Positions 32,990 through 45,026 of a stretch of DNA of 64,000 nucleotides are shown one piece after another (the first letter of the stretch is position 1; every line of letters starts with the position of its first letter). The position numbers were made by a program, and so were the translations under genes. The notes below the pieces were generated by a model. That model made no database searches. It was not told the origin of the DNA and was given only the letters and a program-made list of their open reading frames with translations. Source of the stretch: Cytospora piceicola (Eukaryota; Ascomycota; Sordariomycetes; Diaporthales; Cytosporaceae); the NCBI GenBank assembly GCA_023375675.1, contig JALQBC010000031.1, positions 372,001 to 436,000 on the forward strand, given 5' to 3'.

Positions 32990-35900
32990 ATGCCTATGTG
33001 TTCAGCGAGGCAACGAATGTATTTTTGGAACAAGCAGATTCGACCCGAAACCGTAGCCATGGAAGCCTCCCCATCTACCCACTCGAGGGATAAATGGAAG
33101 CCGGGGTCCGCGCCGTCGGTCTGTGGAGCAGAACACGAGACCGAAGGCCTAGAGGAGGATATGCAATCGCCACTGTATGATCCTGTTGAAAAGGCCTTGG
33201 AGTCCTCCATGGATTCTTACTCGGATACCACTACAATACCCTCACCATCAACCTCAAGGTCCAGTACATTTGCCTCCTCTTTCTCAACCATCACATCTCC
33301 AGATTCTCCTGTTGGACAATATAGCCAGCACGACGCCGCATTTGAAGACGTCCTACCTTTCATGCATCCACTCGGCAGCCATCGTGCAAATACCTGGCCA
33401 CAGGTTACGCCGCAGTCAAACCACGACGACGGGGTCCCTACTACCTCTAGTAACGTCTCATCGACAACTCGCGATACGTACCGTATGACACTTGGGCCAA
33501 TGGTCAAAGGTTACCCGGGCTTCATTGAAGGCTCAAATGCCCTTTATAACAACCAGAGCAGAGTGCAATCACAGCTTCAAGACCAACCACCCCCAGGCCG
33601 ACATTCTCCATCCCTTGGCCAAGGATCCGCGGACCACCTACTCTACCCACAGTCCTCTGGGAAGGTCTCTGACGAAATACTGTTGCCCGCTTCAACTACA
33701 TCGATAACGGCCAGTTCAACGTTTGGGTTCGCCAAAGATCCAGCAATATTGTCGGGCCCCACGAAACCACTAGTGGAATATGAACTACCAGTTCATGTGC
33801 CGGGAATCAATCAAAATCAAGCAGACCCTGTACCTAGCCCTTGTGAGTGGGCTGAATATTGGAAAAACATCCACGGCTCATGGCAGACAGAGTCTCTGGA
33901 ACCTTGCAAATTCCCATCGCCTCAAAAGCTTCCTCTCCTTTTGAGTCACATACGAAAGCATTCCAAGCAAGGAAGAACACTGTCCCGGAGGCAGAAGGAT
34001 CATCAAGTCACTTCCAAGTCTCATGTCAACACCACTGCCTCCGAGGGCCCTCAGGGCGAAATGGTCAAATCGAACCTGGGAATGCATCTGACGTCTCCGA
34101 CTTCCTCTATGTTGGACTCGAAGGCATCGGTGAACCCTGCGGACTCCGGCACATCTGGAGTGACGACACCTGCGGGCGCACCGCCCCCACAGCGGGAGAT
34201 GAGAGAGGACTGCAATAGCGGTGAATTCAACCCAGCAAACCAAAAAGGCGAAGAAAGCCGGTAAGTAAGCGATGTTCTCCTCCTACGAAATTGTATCTGA
34301 CGCCGTCGACAGGTCGCCATCAAGCCCCGGTAGCCCCGACGAACATCCCGGTTTCCCAGATGAAGTATACCAGGTAAGCGACGAAAACGAGGACACTAAT
34401 TACGATGAGCTGGTGGAAAGCATTAGGAACCTCGTCATCGTATCACCCTGTATCGACGACCTCGAAGATCGCGGAGTGCCGCTGGAGCCATATATCCACC
34501 GCTTTCTTGAACAAGTTCGCAATCACCGGGGCGCAAGCGTCCAGTGTTTGCCAATCCGTTCCCTTCCCACACAAACCTGCAATCCTGGTACCAACGAAGG
34601 TTCCTCACGAGTATCAATGGGAAATGGTTTCGAGGACAATGGCGGAAACAAGAAAAGGAAGAATGGCGAGAATAGCGGCCCTGGTCGTGGCAGCAGAGAC
34701 ACAGACAGCAATGATTCTAATGATGACGGATCCGACGGCATACAGGGCGGCAACCCAGACAACGTAAAAAAACAGAAGACTGGTAAGGTCGATGGCTTGA
34801 GCTGTCATTTCAGGAAGCGAAACCCAACTCGCTTCAACGTCCGAGAACACCAGTCATGCGCTCTCAGTTCATTTCAGAGCATCGCACTACTCAAGTCAGT
34901 TGTCAGCCATCCTGGAGCCTTCGATTCAAGACAGCGTGACTAACTCGATATAGGCGTCATATCAAGACCTGCCACCGCCTGGAAGATCCGCATCGCTGTC
35001 CTAGGTGTAGGGCTACTTTCCGGACAAAAACAGAGAAGGATGACCATCTTAGAGTCGCACCGCACGAACTGTGCCAAACTGTTGATCCTGATCCCAACGG
35101 GCATGATGATCCCGAACATGGTATCACTGAGGAGGCTGAGGCAGCGCTATCTGCAAGGAACAACGACAAAAAGGTCAACTCATGGGAGGGTATTTGGGTG
35201 CTAATATTTCCAGGAGTTAGCGTTCCGGACTCAGGTTCGTTCTGTTTCCTTGATTGTGCCTAGTATCCAAACCACAGTCGTTCCGTTCCGTACGCGGAAG
35301 AATCGTCCCGCTGATTAAATCAAAAAGGGTTTGAACCACCGATCGAGCTCGACGATGTACAAAACCGGTTCTACGACCCTACGATCTTTAATCACTTCCT
35401 CGAAGAGAAGGGCGCTCACAGTGTGCTGACTGGAGACGTTGCATTTCAGTACATTCCCAACGTGCTCGGCCAGTGCCGCGATATACACGGCCATGAAAGG
35501 TCAATGGCCAGGTTCAACGATGAATCAAAATTCCTAAATATGGTGCAGGCACGTTCTCGCTCTGGTCATGTCCAGACTGCGACCAAGCAAGCAGAACCAA
35601 GTGCCCATTTCGATAATTCAGTCAACCCATCGGTTCCGAGCCATACAATGCTAAGTTCTGAGGGTTTACTGGACAACTTTCTCGACGACAACTTTCTCGT
35701 CGACAATTCATTTGACAACAACGAGATGGACTTCGCTACGGGGAACCAAGGCATTGGCCAGTATATTCCTGGTCCCTGGCCCAATGCCATGCAACATGCA
35801 CCGCCTGTTCCTTTCATAGAAAACTCATACTTGGTCAGCCAAGATGCCAGGCTGGACACCCAGAGGCCAAAAGTCGCTAGCGAATCGTCTGGCTACGGCA

Positions 35901-36091
35901 CCATGTCGAGTAATCAAGACGGTGGAAGTGGTGAGGTTGACAATCAGTACAATGTCTCGGGGAGCCCGTATTTGACTCACGAGTCCCCGAGTCACCGGTT
36001 GCGGAACGGGGATGGTGGCAGTGAAGATGTGGAACCCTGGGATCCTTTTCTTGACGGCCAACAGATGGGTAGGATTCCTGATTCACAGTAG
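32990..36091 (+). CDS. large C2H2-like zinc-binding protein
   Basis: Four exons (32990-34260, 34313-34894, 34954-35234, 35328-36091) give 965 residues. Most of the protein is low-complexity and Ser/Pro/Gln-rich, hence disordered. A basic, acidic stretch (NKKRKNGEN... DSNDSNDDGSDG) near 540 precedes a Cys/His module. That module has CHFRKRNPTRF, then QSCALSSFQSIALLKRHIKTCHR, then CPRCRATFRTKTEKDDHL and a final Cys. This spacing is the fungal CxF-KKNP...RLKEHLYR-H...CPRC type of C2H2 module, interrupted by an intron in the same place as the K of LLKRH. It is probably nuclear. A role in transcription is plausible but not shown. An ATG at 33059 is an alternative start. Confidence 0.8.
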
Positions 36092-36799
36092 AGCCTTGTG
36101 GTTCACTTATTTCCTAGGGTGTCGAATCGAGTGTGTTTTTGGGACGATTACTATTTCAGATTTTGTTCCTAGAAATGTTCATTATCTACCTAGGTACTAT
36201 GTATCTCCGATCTAGCATTCCACAACCCTACTCTCTGTGGTATGGAAGTGTGGAATCCAAGCAAGGCGGGGATACGAGCCTCGGCCTCAAAGGGATGTAA
36301 GATGATTGGCTGTACAGACAGGTCTTGAGCATTTCCATTCTGTTATTCACTGGGGCGGCAGAACGTTCCCCGATCTTAGGGGGGTGGGGTTCGAGCTACC
36401 GGGACGTGATTGGTACTTCGACCTTCGCATGCAATGGGGCTTTTGACTACTTAAGTACCTAGATGGACATTGCGGATCCGGGGACACGGTGAGACGATTG
36501 GGCTTGGGCCCGGGGAAGATGCTTCTAGATTTTCAGCGACCGGGTCATATCACGATAGGGACTTCAGCTTGGTATGAATTTATATCTTTATTACTTCATC
36601 AGATCTGCGGACTCTTGTGGGGGGTAATGCCAAATGAAACCCCCTTACAGTCCACCTTGGACTCCCATCCCAGTAAGCCGATGCACCTAAACACCAGAGA
36701 AGACAATACACTGCCAAAGCCCGTCCCCTTCCCACATCTATATCGCTGGAACGTCTAGAACTTCAAGAAACCTCACATAATAGAATATCCTCCTCCCCT
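36092..36799. other. convergent intergenic spacer
   Basis: It lies between the 3' ends of the C2H2-like gene and the P450. Palindromic CTACCTAGGTAC-type motifs are at 36186-36197 and 36449-36462. Confidence 0.5.
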
Positions 36800-38524
36800 T
36801 TACAGGTCGCTCCTAGGGGGCCACTTCACCCTCTTCTCGGCGCGGACGTAGAAGTTCGTCGGCCGGATGAGCTGGAACATGGGGTCGTAGTCGACGGCGC
36901 CCTCGGTGGCCATGCTGAAGTCGTAGCGCCAGACGAGCTTGACGAGGAAGATGCGGACCTCCTGCAGGGCAAAGTTGAAGCCGATGCAGCCTCGCGGGCC
37001 CGTGGCGAAGGGGATGTACGAGTTGGCGGGCCTGTTCTTGACGCGCTCCGAGTCCCAGCGGTCCGGGTCGAAGTCGGCCGGGTTGCCCCAGATCTTGGGG
37101 CTGTTGTGGATGTGGTGCAGGGCGGGGATGACGATGGAGTCCTTGGGCAGCTTGAAGCCGCCGGGTAGCACCAGGTCGCACTTGGTCGTGCGCGCCGGCT
37201 GGTACGAGGGGTTGTGGCGGCGCTGCGTCTCCTTGATGTAGTGGTCGAGGAACTCGAGCTGCGCCGTGAAGTCGGCCGTGACCTCCATGCCGTCGTGGAA
37301 GCCGTGGTCGACGAGCTCCTGGAGCAGGCGGTCCTGCATGCCCGGGTAGACGGTCAGGCCGTAGAGGAGCCACGACAGCAGGGAGCTGGTGGTGGTGAAG
37401 CCGGCGCCGGTGGCGACGACGAGGGGCTCCAGGATGCGGTTCTTGGGGATCTTGTTGCCCTTGTTATCGGTGGCGCGCAGAACGTAGTCGACCATGTTCT
37501 CGGCCTTGAGCGCCGCCTCTTGCAGGTCCAGGTCCTCGATGCCCCGGGACGCGTTGCTGACCACCTCGTCGATCATCACCCTCATGCGCTCCTTGGCGTT
37601 GTGCAGCTTGCGGGGGTCGCCGAACGGCAGGTGCGCGTACCAGCTTCCCATGGACGTGATCTTCTTGTTCAGCTCCAGGGACTCGGCCATGCGGATGACC
37701 ATCTCGTGGGGGTGGGCGTCCACCGAGGAGAAGTGGTTGAAGTCCATGCCCAGGATGAGCTTTCCGACGGCCTGCGAGCCGAGCTTCAGCATGTACGAGT
37801 AGACATTCCATGCCTCGTCGCGGTCGGCGAGCTCGTCAAACACCTTGAAGGAGTCCTCGACGGTCTTGTTCATCGTGGGGGCGTAGTGTCGGACAGCCTT
37901 GGGGCCGAAGAAAGGGGGCAGGAACTTGTGGGCGACCTTCCACTCCTCGGTGTCGGTGTCGCCAAGGAAGACACCAGCCTCCAGGTTCTTAATGGGGTGC
38001 AAGGGGTGGCCTGGGATGATGTTCTTGGTGAAGAAGTCGGACTCGGAGAATATGATGCCAGCGAGGGCAGGGTCGTTGGTCAAATAAGTGGTGCTGCCCA
38101 TGTTGTTGGTCTTGAAAAAAGACCCATACTTCTCGAATAGTCTTTGATGGTTGCCGAGATGGTCAGGGTAAACCTCAAAGTAGTTTCCTACGTATGGCAG
38201 ACCCTTGGGTCCCTCAACCTCGCGTACTCCCCGGCCGTCGATAGTAATGGCGATGGGGCCCTCTGCGTTAAGCACATCTGCGACCGTGCTGAATGCCTCA
38301 TGGTCATTCACAAAGCCGACGCCTGTCAAGTTTGTTAGTATCACCGAGAGTCAAATATTGGTGGACTGGTTTTACGAACCCTTAGATTCGACAATGGCGA
38401 AATGTGAAGCAATAAGATTACGGAGGTCATGTTCGTCTAATGATGAAGGAACCTCGATGTCTTGAGCTGTGGAGACATCCTCTCCGGAGAGGTAGAACTG
38501 TTTCGTGGATGTTTCCGGCCTCAT
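36800..38524 (-). CDS. cytochrome P450 without an N-terminal membrane anchor
   Basis: Two exons (38524-38380 and 38322-36800) give 555 residues. The first about 85 residues are polar (MRPETSTKQFYLSGEDVSTA onward) with no hydrophobic anchor. They lead into EGPKGLPYVGNYFEVYPDHL, the entry motif seen in CYP505/CYP102-like P450s. Helix I has GAGFTTTSS, helix K has the ExxR in KETQRRHNPSY, then FDPDRW. The heme loop is FATGPRGCIGFNFA with Cys494. The gene stops soon after the heme domain, so there is no fused reductase. An electron donor is therefore needed; the divergent b5/b5-reductase fusion 1249 bases away is an obvious candidate (inference). Third positions are strongly G/C-biased, as in that neighbour. 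Confidence 0.92.
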
Positions 38525-39773
38525 TTTGCTGGATGTTTGAACAGTACAACAGTACTCTTCAGTATATATGCTGGCGTCGTGTGTCTGACCAGATTTCGAA
38601 ATGGATGAATGAAGACTCGATCCTGAAAGAAATAATGCAAGTCTAAGTGGTGACGATGTAAGTTGGTTCGTGTATCATTTGGTATGTGATATATGGCAAG
38701 GACGGCATGGGGTCACGGACGTTGGGCCCGGTGATATTTAAAGCGGTTCAAAGCATCAGGATTTCAGGGGTCGAGAACTGGTAAAAAACACCTATCAGGC
38801 CGGGGGGAGGGCATTTTGACGGCATATTCCTAACACCTTTGCGTACGAGAATCCCCTCTGGCCGCCACAAAAGCTACCAGTAGCATAAATCCAGCATACC
38901 CACTTGCCGAGGTGCAGAGAGCTTGCCTCTCGGAAGACTCTTGTTGATGGTGCAAGAGTGCCGAGCTGCCTGGTGCCGTCGGCCCTGGCGAGATTCAGTT
39001 GAAGCGATAATATTGTTCCACAGAAAATGCGGCGTTGTTACTGGCTTTGGACTGGCTGGACCTCTGGACTGACCCAGCAGCGTGGCAGGGTCCAGCAGGG
39101 CCATGTGGTTAGTGCGGCTCCGGTTGATCTATCACGTACATGTACCTCGGCTCGCCGAGGTCTGGAGATGGAAATGATGTCCGAGGCATTGCTCGGACCA
39201 GCCCTCAGGGGACCCCAGTCTGAACAAGGGAACCCATCTACCGCAGACTGGACTGACTGGCTTCTATTACTTCTAGAAAGTGACAGTTGAGGCCATATTG
39301 GCGGCCCAGCTGGCGCGAGGGCGGTGCCGTGAATCTAGGGGACCGTTGCAGAATTTCTGACCTTCTCCTTATCTGTAATAGCAACAATATTAGTAGGTAC
39401 GGAGCGTTACTAGCGTGCGGCGCGGAGGGCCACGTTGCAGGTTCCGGATCTGCCCGGCGCCTCGGCAGGACGTGCTGTGGTCGCATTCAGTTCTCATATG
39501 AGCCTCGGCGACCCACTCTCGGCGAACGAGAAGGTTGACCCTTGAAGAAGTTTTTGAGGGTCCTCGAAACTCTGTCGTGTCTGAGCAATGAGAGATGCCC
39601 AGAAAGTCATCCGTGTCGGGCGTCGTTTATATACGGGCCAGTCGCCCGTGCCCATATCATGACGCCCATTGCCCCCTGAGATTCTCCAAAGCAAGACAAC
39701 CGCCAATCTCAACATACCCTTCGACATTCTTTTGTGTGTGTAATTGTCTGTATACCTGTAATTCCATATAATC
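38525..39773. promoter_or_regulatory. divergent intergenic region, P450 / b5-reductase fusion
   Basis: 1249 bases separate the two divergent start codons. No convincing gene lies inside. The pair may be co-regulated from here; no factor site can be assigned. Confidence 0.5.
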
Positions 39774-41228
39774 ATGAGCGCCGAAACAGAATACTCGGCC
39801 AAGGAGGTCGCTGCCCACAGGGAGAAGGCCGATGCGTGGATGGTGATCAATGGCGATGGTAAGGGAACAACCCCTATTGCGGCCATGTGAACAATCATCA
39901 TCATTCTAACCAAACGCGCGCGCACAGTTTACGACCTCACCAAGTACCTAGAGGAGCACCCCGGTGGCGCTGACATCCTGATCGAGGCTGCCGGAACCGA
40001 CGCAAGCGATGCTTTTGAGAACGCCGGCCACAGCGAGGATGCCTTCGAAATTATGGCTGACTACAAGATCGGCAAGCTTAAGGGAGCCGGCAGGGCATCG
40101 GCAGCAAAACCCGTCCGTGTAACACTTAAATCACAACTCCCCAACAAAAAAACCAGCACCGGTACATCAACAAAAGTCGGCGGTGCGGTCGTGTCACTCG
40201 GTGCCCTGGCCGGAGCCGTCGTGGGCCTGCGGAGGATGGACCTGTCAGCTCTGCTGAACGTCCTCAAGATCAAGCAGATCAACGGCGCAAAAAGCGCATC
40301 AGGGGGCTTCGGCTTCGTCGAGGGATTCGCCATCGCGTCGGCCCTGGCCGTCCTCGCCGGCGGCGTCGCCCTGAAGAAGTTCTCGGAGCTGCTCAACCAG
40401 GAGGGCGCCCTCCACCAGGCACCCCACAAGAAGATCCCCAGAGTTGCAAGGGCAGACCCGCTGTCCCAGCGGGGATTCCTGGACCCACAAAACTTCCAGC
40501 CTCTGCCTCTGATCGAGAAGGAGGTCATCGCGCCCAACGTCTTCAGGCTGGTCTTCGAGCTGCCCACGCCCGACGCCGTCCTCGGCCTGCCCATCGGCCA
40601 GCACGTGTCCATCAAGACGACCATCGACGGCGCCACGGTCCAGCGCTCGTACACGCCCGTGTCCAACAACTCGGACAAGGGCGTGCTCGAGCTCGTCATC
40701 AAGGCGTACCCCGAAGGTCTCCTGACGGGCAGGTACCTCGCCCACCTCTCCCTCGGCGACGAGGTGCTCTTCCGCGGGCCCAAGGGCGCCATGAGGTACA
40801 GGCGCGGCCTGTGCAAGAAGATAGGCATGCTGGCCGGCGGCACCGGCATCACGCCCATGTTCCAGCTGATCCGCGCCATCTGCGAGGACGAGCGGGACAC
40901 CACCGAGGTCAACCTGATCTTCGCCAACCGGAACGAGGATGACATCCTGCTGCGCAAGGAGCTGGAGTCGTACGTCAGGCGGTACCCCAGGAACCTGAAG
41001 GTCCACTACCTGCTCGACAACCCCCCGGAGAACTGGGCGTACGGCAAGGGCTATGTGACCAAGGAGCTCATGGCGGAGAAGTTCCCGGGTGCCAAGGAAG
41101 AGGGCTGCAAGGTCATGCTGTGTGGCCCACCAGGCATGACAAACGCCGCGAAGAAGGCGCTTGTGGAGCTCGGATATGAAAAGCCAGCATCGGCTTCCAA
41201 GATTACAGATCAGATCTTCGTTTTCTAA
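39774..41228 (+). CDS. cytochrome b5 / NADH-cytochrome b5 reductase fusion
   Basis: Two exons (39774-39858 and 39928-41228) give 461 residues. Residues 5-80 are a cytochrome b5 domain with the heme-ligand motif EEHPGG and a second His in GHSEDA. Residues about 120-200 contain two hydrophobic stretches ([14 protein letters not shown] and [17 protein letters not shown]) that may anchor it. The remainder is a ferredoxin-reductase-type module with FAD motif RSYTPVS, the loop GGTGITPM, and the NAD-binding CGPPGM. The ending DQIFVF is typical of b5 reductases. It moves electrons from NADH via FAD to heme and onward to a P450, desaturase or hydroxylase. Strong G/C third-position bias matches the divergent P450. 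Confidence 0.94.
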
Positions 41229-41964
41229 ATTGGGAAACTTGGACAGTGGGTGATTGGTGATTTAGTGTGTGTAGTTGGTGACAGATGACGACAGTGATAA
41301 GCGTTTTCGAAAGTTTTTTTGCTGGGTCAATCAGGGAATTTGGCGTCAATGGCGAATTTCGAATGGAATTAGGGTTAGGGTCGTCGGGGCTTCCTCGGAT
41401 TCAGGAGAGTTGGGGGGGGGGGGGGTTGTGTTCTTCCCAGTTTATACATACCTAAGTACTCAAGTACTTGAGTACTCACGCGCGCAGCGGCATGAAAGAT
41501 AGCATGGTGTATAGACGGCGTTGGTTAGAATGGCAGTAAACTTAATAGAAGCATTCAACGGCAAGCAGAACGATAAATTTTGTCGTAAGATATTATTGCC
41601 AGTTTCAAACGTCCCAGCTATTGGACTTCTACCAAAAACGGCATATACCACACGTGCATGTGCAGGTGACCGTACCTAATGCCTTGCAACACCATTATGT
41701 GGACGTGGAACATTGTATTTTCCAGGAAACAAGCCGGCGTTCCTGGTCCCGCTAGACTACGATAGGGGTATTTTGTGGCTTGTCACTTGGTCTCACATCA
41801 AGTTCGTTTAAAGTTCGGAGATATATTTATAATCTAATATGGTATCATTAAAACTATGCAAAAGTTAAGACGGTTGAAAACCAGGCAATATGTCCCGCCG
41901 GGCAGAACAATCAACGATTATTCGACCTCACACCGGGAGAATGTAATGTCCTAATGACATGGTC
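41229..41964. other. convergent intergenic spacer with several simple elements
   Basis: It contains TTAGGGTTAGGG (two telomere-type units) at 41369-41380, a G14 tract at 41412-41425 and a perfect 22-base palindrome at 41455-41476 built from AGTACT and CAAGTACTTG. No gene is seen. Confidence 0.7.
41455..41476. repeat. perfect 22-base palindrome
   Basis: The element reads AGTACTCAAGT followed by its exact reverse complement. It sits in a TACCTAAGTACT-rich patch of the type scattered between genes across the window. Confidence 0.9.
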
Positions 41965-43968
41965 TTATTTGGACAGACCAGCCTCAATACGCTTGGCCAA
42001 GTCCTTGTTGACGCGCTCGAACATTTCTAAAAGTTCGGATGGTCAGCAATTTGTTCACAAGTGAGACAGACGATGATGAGGAATCAGGGTACACCTGAAT
42101 GGACAAGACTTACTCAGACTAGCCTTCTGCACAACAGGCACCGCGCCGCCAAGATGTCCCACGACGTTGGTCACAAAGTTATCTTGCGCGCCCTCCTGCT
42201 TCGCCAGGACCTTCTCCCAGAACTCCCGCGGCTGCACGAAGTCCTCATCCGTCACCTCCGAGGCGTACGTGGACACGACACCCTTGACCCACTCGTCGTG
42301 CTTGGCGTTGTTTCCGGACGCGTACGACGAGCCGTTGGCACCGAAGGGCGTGGCCTTCGTGGGCGTGGGCTTCAGCCCGGAGCCGACGTAGTTGGGGTCG
42401 CCACCGTAGTTGTCGGTGGAGTTCATGAAGCCGTCGCGCTGGAAGGGGCTGTAGACGGGGCAGACGGGCCGGTTGCTGGGGAGTTGTTGGTAGTTTGCGC
42501 CCAGCCTGTAGCGCTGCGAGTCGGGGTAGGCGAACATTCTCGCCTGAAGCACTGGTGAGGAGTCACATGTTAGTGGGTGTGAAAAATGGGGTGACACTGC
42601 ATGCCGACAATATGGAGATATTTCGCAATCTAAGGCGGATTCACTTACTTGGGTCTGCGGACGGGGCGATGCCCGGAACCATCGTCGAGGGGGAGAATGC
42701 TGCTTGCTCGATATCGGTGAAGTAATTCCGAGCCTTTACAGATAACAAGCCAGTCAGCACTGCATATGATCGCCTCATCATTCATTCGAGGACGGGGATG
42801 CACAACTCACATTCTTGTTGAGGGTAAGTTTGCCGACGGGGATCAACGGGTAATCGGCATGAGGCCAGACTTTAGTTATGTCAAAGATGTTCCAGCGGTA
42901 CTTTTCTGCTTCTTCGGGCGTCATAATCTGGAAGGAAAGGTTCCAAGAGGGGAAGTTGCCAGCCTCGATCTCTCCGGTGAGATCGCCAGCATGGCTGTCC
43001 GGGTTCTCGCCCGCCGTCTTGCCGGCCTCAGCGTTTGTGAGTGAGTCAGTGCCCTGGTTGGAGATGAAGTGCATCTTGGCATAAACAAAGCTGCCGTCTT
43101 CCTTGGCCAGCTTGTACGTGTGGCCGGTGAAGCCGTGGATGTGGCGCACCGACTTGGGTGTGCCCCGGTCGGAGAAGACGTGCATCAGAGCGTGGATACT
43201 CTCCTGGTTGCCGTTGTGGAAGCTATTGATTGGTTAGTGCAAACGTCGCTAGGTTTGTTTTTGGGTTTTCGGAGTGGTCTTACTCCCAGAACTGGAGATG
43301 AGTGGTTAGAATTGGTTCTTCTGATTCCAAATCGTCTGCAGGGCTCGACGTACCATTGAAGGATCACTCATGTTGGTGATAGGATGCCTCTTGTGAGACC
43401 TGTTGACACTGGGGAACTTGATAGGATCTCTTACGAAGAAGACGGGCTAAAATAAGGATTAGCACACAGGAGCTCACACCCTCTTCATCAAGATGTTACT
43501 CACAGTGCTGTTCAACACGAAATCCTGGTTTCCCTCCTCCGTGAACAACTTGATGGCGAAGCCACGAATATCACGCAGAGTGTCGGCGGAGCCTGCTCCA
43601 GGCCCAACCGTAGAAATCCTCACGAGGGCCTTGCACTTCTTTCCAATTCCGTTGAGGAAGTTTGCGGAAGTCAGATGCGAGACATCATGGGTCACTTCGA
43701 AGTCACCCCATGCGCCAACGCCGTGAGCATGCACGACTCGATCGGGGATTCTCTCCCGGTTGAAGTGGGCAAGGGTCTCAATGAGCTGTGTGTCCTGCAG
43801 GAGCATCAGCCCCTTGACGGGGTTTCCATCGCTAAATTGCTGATGTGTGCTGGGGTTGTTGTAGGGGGCGCCTGTCACATTTGTTAATTATCATGGTCTT
43901 AAAAGCATGTAATGCTGAGACTGCGCACCTTCGGCCAACGTGTAGTTTGGAGTCGCTGATGATGCCAT
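41965..43968 (-). CDS. catalase (small-subunit, heme)
   Basis: Eight exons (43968-43929, 43871-43504, 43446-43354, 43291-43284, 43222-42811, 42733-42649, 42551-42114, 42026-41965) give 501 residues, normal for small-subunit catalases. The active site is DRVVHAHG with His61. DFVLNST|PVFFVRDP carries the catalytic Asn, and the proximal heme ligand is Tyr344 in RMFAYPDSQRYRLG. Exon 4 is only 8 bases and is required to build FWDFHNGNQES. There is no signal peptide and no SKL-type peroxisomal tail (it ends GLSK), so location is uncertain. It degrades H2O2. It is divergent from a GMC oxidase, a likely peroxide source. Confidence 0.94.
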
Positions 43969-45026
43969 TTTTATCTCTCGAGTATAATTTTTCTAATGCA
44001 CCAATAAACTGTTATGAATTTGATAAGTTTTCTGAGGTGTTGTAGTTGTATATACCCTAGGGTAGATAGATGGTGAAGTTTTGGTTGGAAAGTGCGTATG
44101 TTGATTAGCTCCCTGGGCCTCAACCAGAAGTCCAGCATCTATCCGTTGTTTCTTATATTCCTAACCTAGGTATCGCTGCTCGCGATTACTTCCAGGTTTT
44201 CGGTCATTTCAAATCAAACTCTCCCTGTTGGATCTGCTTCTCGTGCGGCTTCCTCGGAAAGACATATGCTATGTCATACCGTGTAAGTCTCCCCAGGATT
44301 TACATGACGAATTATATGCTCTTCTCCACATTCCGAGATTCAGGCCAGACTCTCCGAAGGGACTAGGCACATGACACAGGGGAAAACATGGAAGTTGGAA
44401 GCCCATGACGGTGGCACGTAGTAATCAAACAGCCGGCTAAATCATGGACAAGCCCGCTGGCCCGTTAGCCTGCTGCACCGTTAAGCTAAAGAAGAAAGCG
44501 TCATCGAGACTGAGATCCCGGGTTATAGCGGCGCCGATTTGACACCTGCTAAAGATACGCTTGTGGATGTTCCTCGGGGTGTGTATTGAAGACCACCGAT
44601 GGCGATACCTCGGAATTTCTTGCCCCCGCGGATCTGCGATTTTGTCCCGTGCGCTTACTAAGTACCCAAGTACTCCAGTTCCCTGCCTGCCAGCCAGCCA
44701 GCCAGCTGCTATGGCAAACTCCATACTTTTGTATGTAACTTGGTATGTACACCCACTAATTATGGATTTCTCCGGCGAGCCTGGATAAGACCCAAGTATG
44801 TCGTAACTGGGAGGTCATCGACGATCTCGACGTTTTATATAAAACCTATGGAGAAACCACCAAGTCCACAATGAAGAAATACTGCCCCATTCACCAGCAA
44901 TTTACAAAACCATTATTCGTCGGACAGACACTTACATACTATACTCTCCATTTAAATCCAAATTCCTTTGTCACCACCGTGCCACTACTGTTTCACCGAT
45001 TCTCTTACATAACCAGATCCTAGAAT
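43969..45026. promoter_or_regulatory. divergent intergenic region, catalase / GMC oxidase
   Basis: 1058 bases separate the divergent start codons of the catalase and the GMC oxidase. CCTAGGTA and AAGTACCCAAGTACT motifs lie at about 44166 and 44659. No gene is seen. Confidence 0.5.

Noticed and set aside
37214..38140. 308-codon plus frame opposite the anchorless P450
   Set aside because: It is a shadow of strong G/C third-position bias on the P450 strand; the antisense product is a repetitive Val/Leu/Glu-rich string.
40061..40957. 298-codon minus frame opposite the b5/b5-reductase gene
   Set aside because: Same cause: codon bias of the real gene opens the antisense frame; no motifs.
41369..41380. 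telomere end
   Set aside because: Only two TTAGGG units, and genes continue on both sides; at most an interstitial trace.
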